Source of the DNA: UBA6901 sp035256085
GTDB lineage: Bacteria; Pseudomonadota; Gammaproteobacteria; Acidiferrobacterales; UBA6901
NCBI GenBank assembly: GCA_035256085.1
Contig: DATEYP010000156.1
Span: forward strand, 1 to 12,770
Reading direction: 5' to 3'
DNA length: 12,770 bases
Shown: positions 7,995 through 12,770 of the stretch, piece by piece
Layout of the letters: each line of letters starts with the position of its first letter
Position numbering within the stretch: position 1 is the first letter of the stretch
The notes under the pieces: generated by a model
Seen by the model: the letters and a program-made list of their open reading frames with translations, nothing else
Database searches by the model: none
What the model was told of the DNA's origin: nothing
Made by a program: the position numbers and the translations under genes

Positions 7995-8746
7995 GCAACA
8001 ATGCCCATGTCTTCGCGCCGCCGGTCGCGCGCGATGTCGAGAAACACCTCTTCCAGATTCGCCTGTCCGTAACGCGCCAGCAGTTCCGTTGGCGTGCCGC
8101 GATCCACGAGCTTGCCGGTGCGCATCATGATCACGTCGCTGCACAGGCGCTCGACCTCGAGCATATTGTGCGACGCCAGCAGAATGGTGGCGCCGGTGCG
8201 CAGCTTGTAGGCATTGAGGTAGCTGCGCATGCGGTCGGCGGTGTCCGGGTCGAGCGACGCGGTCGGCTCGTCGAGCAGCAGCAGGTCGGGTTCGTTGAGC
8301 AACGCCTTGGCCAGCCCGACGCGCGTCTTCTGCCCGGCCGAGAGATTGCCATAGGCGCGCCTCAGGAACGCCGCGATATCCAGCTCTTCGGCCAGCCGCT
8401 GGATACGGCGCTGGCGCTCCTTCAGGCCATACAGTCGCGCATACACGCTGAGGTTCTCCTGCACCGTGAGCCGGTGCGGCAAATCCACATACGGCGAGGA
8501 GAAGTTCATGCGTGCCAGCACGCGGTAGCGGTGCGCCAACATGTCCTCGCCGAGCACGCGTATGCCGCCAGACGTCGGCAGCAGCAGGCCGAGCAGCATG
8601 GAGAGTGTGGTGGTCTTGCCGGCGCCGTTGCCGCCGAGCAGCCCGCAGGTGGCGCCTTGCGTGACGTCGAAACTGACGTTGTCCACGGCGCAGAGATCGC
8701 CGTAGCACTTGGTGAGACTTTCGGCCTGAATGACAGAATCAATCAT
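7991..8746 (-). CDS. ABC transporter ATP-binding protein
   Basis: This 251-residue nucleotide-binding subunit powers the permease encoded immediately downstream. Motifs in order: Walker A GGNGAGKTT (38-46; the usual PNG is GNG here), signature LSAGQK (135-140), Walker B LLLLDE (155-160), D-loop SLDPD (164-168) and switch His H193. The Q-loop region reads NFSSPYVDLPHRLTVQENL and lacks the usual glutamine, which may be a subfamily trait. The start at 8746 has no recognisable Shine-Dalgarno; only 8 nt separate it from a REP unit (8755-8775). The true start could differ slightly, but MIDSVIQAESLTKCYG places the first strand where the family expects it. Confidence 0.95.
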   Translation of the reverse strand: MIDSVIQAESLTKCYGDLCAVDNVSFDVTQGATCGLLGGNGAGKTTTLSMLLGLLLPTSGGIRVLGEDMLAHRYRVLARMNFSSPYVDLPHRLTVQENLSVYARLYGLKERQRRIQRLAEELDIAAFLRRAYGNLSAGQKTRVGLAKALLNEPDLLLLDEPTASLDPDTADRMRSYLNAYKLRTGATILLASHNMLEVERLCSDVIMMRTGKLVDRGTPTELLARYGQANLEEVFLDIARDRRREDMGIVA

Positions 8747-8754
8747 ATTTAAAT

Positions 8755-8775
8755 GTAGGGTGCGCCCTGCGCACC
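8755..8775 (+). repeat. REP unit, family A copy 4
   Basis: GTAG followed by GGTGCGC-CCT-GCGCACC. Compared with the copies at 6146 and 6969, the innermost T-A pair is C-G here, a compensatory change that keeps the hairpin. The unit ends 8 nt before the ABC ATPase start codon, in the place of a ribosome-binding site. Confidence 0.88.
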
Positions 8776-8805
8776 ATTCTTCGCCTGAAATTCGACCCCA
8801 CCCAA

Positions 8806-8828
8806 CCCTCCCCCTTCCAGGGGGCGGG
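8806..8828. repeat. C/G-tract hairpin between exporter and quinone reductase genes
   Basis: CCCCCT (8810-8815) pairs with AGGGGG (8819-8824) around TCC, with CCC/GGG continuing after a mismatch. Flanking CCCCACCCAACCC and GAGAGGGAGGGGG resemble a decayed version of the hairpin repeat at 10608-10640. It may end transcription of the MDR gene (on the minus strand), though no T-run follows. Confidence 0.5.
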
Positions 8829-8867
8829 AGAGGGAGGGGGCAATGCTCGTCATTCAGTAAGCAGCTC

Positions 8868-9878
8868 TCAGTCTATCCGCAACACGATCTTGCCGGTGGT
8901 GTGTCCGGCGCCGATGCGCCGATGAGCCTCGGCGGCGTCGGCCAGCGGCAACACCGCGCTCACCTGCACCTTGAGCTTGCCGGCCTCGATCAGCTGCGCG
9001 CCCTGCTCCAGAATCTCGCGCTGGTGCACGCGCGCCGCGTGTAGGCCGAGGAACATGGGCGTGAGCATGAGCTCGTAGTGAATACCCAAATTGCGGTTGC
9101 GCGCGGTCTTCATGGCATTGGCATCGCACACCGTCTGCAACAGCGTCACCACCTGCCCGTACACGCGTGTGGCCGCGAACGACTTGCAGAAGGTCTCGCC
9201 GCCCACGGTGTCGAGGGTCAGGTCCACACCCGCACCACCGGTCCAGTCGAGCGCCGCCTGCACGAAGTCTTGCTGCTTGTATTCGATAATGTGTTCGGCG
9301 CCGAGCGCGCGCACGAACGCCGCCTTGTCGGCATCGCCCACGGTCGCGGCCACGCGCGCTAGCGTGTGGCGCGCCAGCTGCACGGCCACATGCCCGACAC
9401 CACCGGCCGCCGCGTGAATCAGAATCCGTTCGGCCGGCTGGATGTGCGCCCGGTCATAGAGCGCCTCCCAGGCGGTAATCAGCACCAGCGGCACGGCCGC
9501 GGCCTGCACGAAATCGAGATTCGCCGGCAGGCGCGCGAGATAGTCTTCGTGCACCGTGTTATAGGTAGCGTAATTGCCCGGCTCGCCGCCAATCCCGCCG
9601 CTGCAGTAATACACCTTGTCGCCCGGCTGCACGCGCGTGACCTGGTCGCCCACCGCCTCCACCACACCCGCGCCGTCACAACCGAGGATGGTTGGCAGCC
9701 TGTCGGGATAGTAAGTACCATTGGCACGCAGCTTGGTATCGACCGGATTCACCCCCGCCGCGTGCAGCCGCACCCGCACATGCCGGGCGGACGACAGCTC
9801 GGGCAGCGGCAGAGAACGGAGCTCAAGCACCTCCGGCCCACCCGGCTGATTCATGACAATGGCTTGCATCTTGTTCAT
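8868..9878 (-). CDS. Zinc-independent MDR-family quinone reductase-like oxidoreductase
   Basis: This 336-residue cytoplasmic NADPH-dependent enzyme is of the medium-chain dehydrogenase/reductase superfamily, quinone oxidoreductase (QOR) branch. A GroES-like N-domain carries GCDGAGVVEAVG (66-77), followed by VQPGDKVY; the Rossmann domain has the NADPH-binding AAAGGVGHVAVQLA (156-169), and the C-terminus is GHTTGKIVLRID. Catalytic and structural zinc ligands of alcohol dehydrogenases are absent, as usual for QOR. I start it at the ATG at 9878 (MNKMQAIVMNQPGG); ATG 9869 is an alternative, and neither has a good Shine-Dalgarno. A longer open frame to 10076 is rejected because it overlaps the divergent gene at 9946. 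The substrate may be a quinone or enone. Confidence 0.93.
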   Translation of the reverse strand: MNKMQAIVMNQPGGPEVLELRSLPLPELSSARHVRVRLHAAGVNPVDTKLRANGTYYPDRLPTILGCDGAGVVEAVGDQVTRVQPGDKVYYCSGGIGGEPGNYATYNTVHEDYLARLPANLDFVQAAAVPLVLITAWEALYDRAHIQPAERILIHAAAGGVGHVAVQLARHTLARVAATVGDADKAAFVRALGAEHIIEYKQQDFVQAALDWTGGAGVDLTLDTVGGETFCKSFAATRVYGQVVTLLQTVCDANAMKTARNRNLGIHYELMLTPMFLGLHAARVHQREILEQGAQLIEAGKLKVQVSAVLPLADAAEAHRRIGAGHTTGKIVLRID

Positions 9879-9945
9879 TAAAAGGTAGGTGTCGATCCGT
9901 GATGACTGATACGGTAGCAGAACTTCACCAGCGCATGAACCGCCC

Positions 9946-10605
9946 ATGACCCAATCCGACGAACGACTCGCCATGCTCGAAGAACGCGTCGCGCGCCTGG
10001 AAGCGGCGCCGCCCCCGCCGCCAACACTTTCGCTGCATCCCGCCTGGGCACTGGCCCTGGGGCTGATCGCCCTCATCCTCGGCTACCTCGGCCTCGGCCT
10101 GCCGCAACATTATTACCAGCCGCTGTTCGCCGCACTGTTCCTGTTGCTCGCTTACCACCGCGGCTTGTTCCGGCTTTACACGGGCATGTGGCGCTGGCCG
10201 TTGATCGTGCTCAACTTTGCACTGCTGATGCTGGTCTTCAAGCTGTTGCTCGGCGGGGGCCTGAGTTACCCGTTCGACTGGCTCAAGGTACCTTCAATGC
10301 AGCAGATTCCACCCCTTGACGACAGCTGGACCCAGAAATACCTGCCGCACTACCAAATGGTTTGGGAAGGCGTGCCCGGCATCAGCGACTGGTATGTGAA
10401 CATCAGCAAGTTCCAGTCGATGCTGTTGATCGCGACTCTGATCGGCGCGTTGTTCCGTTTCCAGCCGTTCGCGTCGCTGACCGCGCTGGCGTTATTGATT
10501 ATATCGTTCCCGGGTTATCTGGCCTTCAACTGGGATTATGTGGTGTTGTTTCTGGTGATTGGCGGGGCGGCGATATATTTGCAGTCGAGTCCGCGGCCGA
10601 CCTGA
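9946..10605 (+). CDS. Predicted six-helix membrane protein, 3' end altered by duplication/insertion
   Basis: This 219-residue protein is of unknown function. A short acidic/basic coiled-coil-like segment (5-20) and a proline run (22-26) precede about six membrane helices (near 33-52, 57-70, 84-103, 157-170, 176-193, 198-213). A soluble stretch with YPFDWLKVPSMQQIPPLDDSW lies between helices 3 and 4. It is divergent from the MDR gene, with 67 bp between starts. Codons 181-214 lie in a 103-bp block that recurs at 10967-11069. After it, this copy ends abruptly with SPRPT, whereas the second copy continues in frame for a long tail. The present C-terminus therefore looks secondary; the ancestral protein may have had about 286 residues. 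Confidence 0.8.
   Translation: MTQSDERLAMLEERVARLEAAPPPPPTLSLHPAWALALGLIALILGYLGLGLPQHYYQPLFAALFLLLAYHRGLFRLYTGMWRWPLIVLNFALLMLVFKLLLGGGLSYPFDWLKVPSMQQIPPLDDSWTQKYLPHYQMVWEGVPGISDWYVNISKFQSMLLIATLIGALFRFQPFASLTALALLIISFPGYLAFNWDYVVLFLVIGGAAIYLQSSPRPT
10486..10588 (+). repeat. 103-bp direct repeat, left copy
   Basis: Identical to 10967-11069 except at 10575 (A here, C at 11056). It encodes residues 181-214 of the membrane protein, spanning its last two helices. The offset between the copies is exactly 481 bp. Confidence 0.97.
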
Positions 10606-10607
10606 TT

Positions 10608-10640
10608 CCCTCTCCCTCAGGGAGAGGGTTAGGGTGAGGG
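10608..10640. repeat. CCCTCTCCC hairpin repeat, possible terminator
   Basis: CCCTCTCCC (10608-10616) and GGGAGAGGG (10620-10628) form a perfect 9-bp stem with a TCA loop, followed by TTAGGGTGAGGGG. This is a repeat I recall as scattered through many environmental proteobacteria next to gene ends. It starts 3 nt after the membrane-protein stop and may act as its terminator, without a clear U-run. Confidence 0.7.
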
Positions 10641-10651
10641 GTGATCATGGA

Positions 10652-10877
10652 ATCGCCTCCGGCGATACCTTGTAAAGCTATGGTGCGGCTCCCGCGCCGC
10701 GGGCGGGTTACTTTCTTGTCGCGACAAGAAAGTAACCAAGGAAACGCCCACCCGGTCGCTTCGCCGGCCTTCGGCCGGTTCCCTGCGCTCCTCGCTTAAG
10801 CCGGGCGCTGCGCAACTCGCCCGAATCAAAAAACGATTCAGGCTCAAACAGTGCTCGCGCACTGCTCCGGCTTAAGC
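10652..10877. repeat. Structured non-coding repeat element rich in hairpins
   Basis: Successive stems: ATCGCC/GGCGAT (10652-10666); CCCGC/GCGGG (10691-10703); a perfect 32-bp palindrome with arms 10706-10721 and 10722-10737 (arm GGTTACTTTCTTGTCG); CCGGCC/GGCCGG (10764-10778); and an outer 11-bp pair GCTTAAGCCGG (10794-10804) with its exact complement at 10867-10877, enclosing GAATC/GATTC (10823-10839) and CAGTGC/GCACTG (10849-10864). No credible coding sequence is present on either strand. I recall translations of very similar DNA being deposited as spurious hypothetical proteins in many proteobacteria, which would mean a dispersed repeat family. It forms most of the DNA separating the two 103-bp copies. 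Confidence 0.7.
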
Positions 10878-10930
10878 TGCGGTGCTCGGCGAGCTCCGAC
10901 GGGGGAACTTCAAAACCAACAGCAATATCC

Positions 10931-10961
10931 GGCGCAATTCACTTCGTTCATTGCGCCCTAC
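10931..10961 (-). repeat. REP-like unit, family B copy 1
   Basis: Read on the minus strand: GTAG, then GGCGCAAT (10950-10957) pairing with ATTGCGCC (10931-10938) around 11 nt. Inside that loop AC and GT can pair across GAA. The copy at 12521-12551 has GC/GC at those positions, a compensatory change. It abuts the right-hand 103-bp repeat, five bases away. Confidence 0.8.
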
Positions 10962-10966
10962 GCGGA

Positions 10967-11069
10967 CTGGCGTTATTGATTATATCGTTCCCGGGTTATC
11001 TGGCCTTCAACTGGGATTATGTGGTGTTGTTTCTGGTGATTGGCGGGGCGGCGATCTATTTGCAGTCGA
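10967..11069 (+). repeat. 103-bp direct repeat, right copy
   Basis: 102 of 103 positions equal 10486-10588. It lacks the upstream 540 bases of the membrane-protein gene and is preceded directly by the REP-like unit and CGCGGA. Confidence 0.97.
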
Positions 11070-11287
11070 TAGTCTGGCGATAGTACCGGGATTACTTCAT
11101 CAGCACCCTGCGCATGTTCTATTCCGCCGATGAGTTCTCGCAATTGCTCAGCCACTCGGTGCGCATCCCGCTGCTGTTCACGCTGGCGCGCGACAAACTG
11201 ACGGGCACGATTTATGCGGTGATGGAAACCACGGCGAACGAGCTGGCCTCCGAGCTGACGCGTAAGGTCTACCGGCCTGCGCGTTGA
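10967..11287 (+). pseudogene. C-terminal remnant of the membrane-protein gene
   Basis: In the same frame as the intact gene, this reads the last two helices (34 residues identical to residues 181-214), then IVWR, a TAG stop (11081-11083), then 67 further codons to TGA at 11285-11287. The post-stop part (YRDYFISTLRMFYSADEF ... ASELTRKVYRPAR) has protein-like composition and no other stop. This suggests the original C-terminal cytoplasmic tail, cut off by the upstream duplication/insertion and later by a CAG-to-TAG type change. An alternative is a separate 57-residue gene from the ATG at 11114, but no ribosome-binding site supports it. The function is unknown. Confidence 0.65.
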
Positions 11288-11398
11288 AACACCCGCGGCG
11301 ATTCACGCCTTTCGTCATTTCCGGTCTGGTCAGGGTACGACCATTGCCTATTGCACGCGCTTGCACTAAATTTCACGACGTCATCGCAAGGATGGTGC

Positions 11399-11427
11399 TT
11401 GCCGAACTGCGGCAGACTGACTATAGA
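11399..11427 (+). promoter_or_regulatory. Candidate promoter of the small exported-protein operon
   Basis: TTGCCG (11399-11404; 4 of 6) and TATAGA (11422-11427; 4 of 6) with exactly 17 bp between. The transcript would start near 11434, leaving a short leader with the Shine-Dalgarno. A TGCCG-AACTG-CGGCA dyad (11400-11414) covers the -35 box and upstream spacer, a position typical of a repressor site. Confidence 0.45.
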
Positions 11428-11451
11428 AGAAATTACACGGGAGGAAGCACG

Positions 11452-11865
11452 ATGCAGACGGACGGATTCCGCTGGTTGGCAATGCTGCCATTTCTCGCTG
11501 TATTGTCCATGCCGGCACAAGCCGGCCGACACGACCCCATGTATGTCCCGGAACCGATCGACGTGCCCGCCGGAGTGGGCGCGGAGATCGTCCACAAAGC
11601 AGTGCGCAAGGCGCTCTTCGATGCAGGATTCTCATCACGCGATATCGCCGCCGGCCACACCGAGGGAAAACGGATTAAATCGAGCTCACGCAACTCCTAT
11701 TTCGCGGTTGTGCGCGTCGATTACGACAGCAAGGTGGTCCGCATCCGTTACAAAGACAGCGAGAACCTCAACTATGACGCCAAGGACAACACCATCCACA
11801 GCACCTACAACAGGTGGGTTCGCAACATTGAAAGAGGGATAAGACGGAACTTGGGTGCGTACTAG
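11452..11865 (+). CDS. Small exported protein of unknown function
   Basis: This 137-residue protein has a clear Sec signal peptide: a charged start (MQTDGFR), a hydrophobic core (WLAMLPFLAVL) and a cleavage site after AQA, about residue 24. The mature part is basic, with one KALFDAGFSSRDI helix-like segment and a distinctive end: VVRIRYKDSENLNYDAKDN, then IHSTYNRWVRNIERGIRRNL. I recall similar small periplasmic proteins with DS-NL-Y and YNxWV motifs in proteobacteria, of unknown function. The start at 11452 is set by GGGAGGA seven bases upstream, and an upstream extension to 11284 has no such site. The lipoprotein gene follows 23 bp downstream, so they probably form an operon. Confidence 0.87.
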   Translation: MQTDGFRWLAMLPFLAVLSMPAQAGRHDPMYVPEPIDVPAGVGAEIVHKAVRKALFDAGFSSRDIAAGHTEGKRIKSSSRNSYFAVVRVDYDSKVVRIRYKDSENLNYDAKDNTIHSTYNRWVRNIERGIRRNLGAY

Positions 11866-11888
11866 CCAAGGAAACGTAAGGAGGGCCG

Positions 11889-12452
11889 ATGAAATCGCTT
11901 CGATTTATAGCATTGGTGCTTGGTTTGCTGCTTGCCGCCTGCGGCGGAAGCCAGGCGATTAATTCCGACGGAGACACGTCGGGCGACTATTACACCGCCG
12001 TGAACATCTGGCACTACAAGCCGATGCGCATCTATTCGACGAACTATCATACCGGCACGATCCTGCGTGTTGGCACCAGATGCCGCGTGACCAGCGTGAA
12101 CGAAAAGGGTATCGAGTTCGAGACCGCCGACGGAAAGCAGTTTCGCATCCTGCACATTCCCCGTCACACCAAGATCAGTGTGCAGGAAATGTTCGGCCGC
12201 TATTTCGCGAAGAAAAACGAAATGGGACCGGGTGGCAAATTCGAAAACTTCACGCCCAAGGAACGCGATGCCGTGCGCGGCGCCGTCATACATCCGGGCA
12301 TGCGCAAGGAGGCGGTCCTGATGGCCTACGGCTATCCACCAGAACACCGCACGCCATCGCTCGATGAAGACACCTGGGTGTATTTCAAAGGACAGTACGT
12401 GCCGTTCACCATCCAGTTCGAGAACGGGCGTACGGTGAAAGGATTATATTGA
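11889..12452 (+). CDS. Putative lipoprotein with BamE/SmpA-like C-terminus
   Basis: This 187-residue protein begins with a type II signal peptide; the lipobox LAAC puts the lipid-bearing cysteine at residue 18. Residues +2/+3 are Gly-Gly rather than Asp, so outer-membrane sorting is expected. The middle (36-95) looks like a small beta barrel or SH3-like fold (TGTILRVGTRCRVTSV, GIEFETADGKQFRIL). The C-terminus (136-187: HPGMRKEAVLMAYGYPPE, then DTWVYF, then IQFENGRTVKGLY) has the SmpA/OmlA (BamE) pattern of GM-x-V-x-G-P, W-Y and F-x-G. It is not BamE itself, being longer and arranged differently. An excellent AAGGAGG lies upstream. It probably acts with the exported protein encoded before it; the role is unknown. 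Confidence 0.88.
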   Translation: MKSLRFIALVLGLLLAACGGSQAINSDGDTSGDYYTAVNIWHYKPMRIYSTNYHTGTILRVGTRCRVTSVNEKGIEFETADGKQFRILHIPRHTKISVQEMFGRYFAKKNEMGPGGKFENFTPKERDAVRGAVIHPGMRKEAVLMAYGYPPEHRTPSLDEDTWVYFKGQYVPFTIQFENGRTVKGLY

Positions 12453-12520
12453 CACGATCTGACCGATTGAGCCGGACCCTCGCAAGGCGCATGCAACCTG
12501 GATGGCGGGAGGTAGCCCGC

Positions 12521-12551
12521 GTAGGGCGCAATGAGCTTCGCGAATTGCGCC
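12521..12551 (+). repeat. REP-like unit, family B copy 2
   Basis: GTAG, then GGCGCAAT (12525-12532) pairing with ATTGCGCC (12544-12551), and an inner GC/GC pair across TTC. The flank GGAT after the stem is also shared with copy 1 at 10931. It lies in the gene-free stretch 12453-12710, in which I otherwise see only the hairpin at 12657. Confidence 0.8.
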
Positions 12552-12656
12552 GGATGTCCCGCTTCTACCGATCCGTTGGTCGCAGCATCTTCGTAATTCG
12601 CCGATAGGTTTCTTCGTAGATAATTCACAGAGGTAAACCCCCGGCTCTGCCCTGAT

Positions 12657-12683
12657 CGTGTCCCACATTTTTAGCTGGACACG
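12657..12683. other. Inverted repeat upstream of the truncated right-edge gene
   Basis: CGTGTCC (12657-12663) pairs perfectly with GGACACG (12677-12683) over a T-rich 13-nt loop. It could be the end region of an insertion element, or an operator. The preceding CCCCCGGCTCTGCC (12638-12651) resembles the outer tip of some element ends, but without the other end this cannot be tested here. Confidence 0.35.
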
Positions 12684-12710
12684 GGACGAAGTTTTCGCTA
12701 ACCTGTTTTC

Positions 12711-12770
12711 ATGCTGGTTGCAGGCCGTGATTTTTCCGAAGAGATACTTGCGCGAATTCGTTTGCGGGTA
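12711..12770 (+). CDS. Start of a gene cut by the window edge, possibly DUF4338/DruA- or transposase-like
   Basis: Twenty codons are visible, beginning MLVAGRDFSEEILARIRLRV. An in-frame TAA at 12699-12701 means the ATG at 12711 is the only plausible start, though no Shine-Dalgarno is clear. From memory, the opening (AGR-F-x-x-x-I-x-x-I) resembles DUF4338 proteins (DruA of Druantia, and transposase-associated relatives); twenty residues are too few to decide. The inverted repeat just upstream would suit a mobile element. This is a weak call. Confidence 0.35.
   Translation, partial: MLVAGRDFSEEILARIRLRV

Noticed and set aside
7314..8752. Plus-strand frames over the ABC exporter (7314-8072 and 8168-8752), and extension of the permease frame up to 8708
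   Set aside because: They are shadows of the ATPase and permease genes; the permease starts at 7994 with an ATGA overlap.
9879..10076. 66-residue N-terminal extension of the MDR enzyme
   Set aside because: It would overlap the divergent membrane-protein gene, and its sequence (Ser/Gly/Ala-rich) does not match the family, which begins near MQAIV.
10706..10737. Integron attC site or phage attachment site at the 32-bp palindrome
   Set aside because: No attC core boxes (GTTRRRY/RYYYAAC) in the right layout, no integrase gene and no gene cassette nearby.
10629..11133. Small frames across the hairpin-rich insert (10629-10862 minus, 10882-11133 plus)
   Set aside because: They run through perfect palindromes and a repeat boundary; the second is an out-of-frame reading of the duplicated membrane-protein sequence.
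12332..12668. Minus-strand frames at the right end (12332-12628 and 12444-12668)
   Set aside because: They overlap the lipoprotein gene end and the REP unit at 12521 and have no family features or ribosome-binding site.

Overview
The window looks like chromosomal DNA of a GC-rich, free-living gammaproteobacterium, probably of the Chromatiales/Ectothiorhodospiraceae or Acidiferrobacterales type. That placement rests on gene content, codon use and the dense REP-like repeats, and no taxonomic marker gene is present. Twelve intact or edge-truncated genes are well supported, one short C-terminal gene remnant looks like a pseudogene, and one gene start is cut by the right edge.

Left part (1-5823, almost all on the minus strand): an edge-truncated nitroreductase, a divergent DUF72 protein and acetyl-CoA synthetase (acs) follow one another. 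The DUF72 gene is bracketed by two related long inverted repeats. Acs carries an unusual lysine/arginine-rich N-terminal tail. Next is a two-gene operon of a small four-helix membrane protein (DUF6394-like) and a two-pass potassium channel with two RCK/TrkA domains. This operon is transcribed away from a small CxH/CxxC protein, apparently from back-to-back promoters.

Middle (5953-9878): the small CxH/CxxC gene converges on a flavodoxin-fold NAD(P)H oxidoreductase, with a head-to-head REP pair between them that supplies the oxidoreductase stop codon. About 400 gene-free bases follow; they hold a palindromic operator candidate, a third REP copy and a 142-bp MITE-like element with a different REP pair nested inside. 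Then come an ABC-2 exporter (ATPase and permease, 4-bp ATGA overlap), with a REP abutting the ATPase start codon, and a zinc-less MDR quinone-reductase-like enzyme.

Right part (9946-12770): a predicted six-helix membrane protein gene appears to have been broken near its 3' end. A 103-bp stretch of it is duplicated 481 bp downstream with one mismatch. The 378 bp between the copies are packed with hairpins, and the second copy runs in frame, through one TAG, into 67 more codons. A promoter and two small exported genes follow: a signal-peptide protein and a lipoprotein with a BamE/SmpA-like C-terminus. The window ends in a second REP of the hairpin type seen at 10931, and the first 20 codons of what may be a mobile-element or DruA-like gene.

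I see no CRISPR array, tRNA, rRNA or complete transposase, and no convincing new multi-gene system. The features most worth following are the Acs basic tail, the duplication/insertion at 10486-11287, and the three distinct REP-like families with compensatory stem changes.
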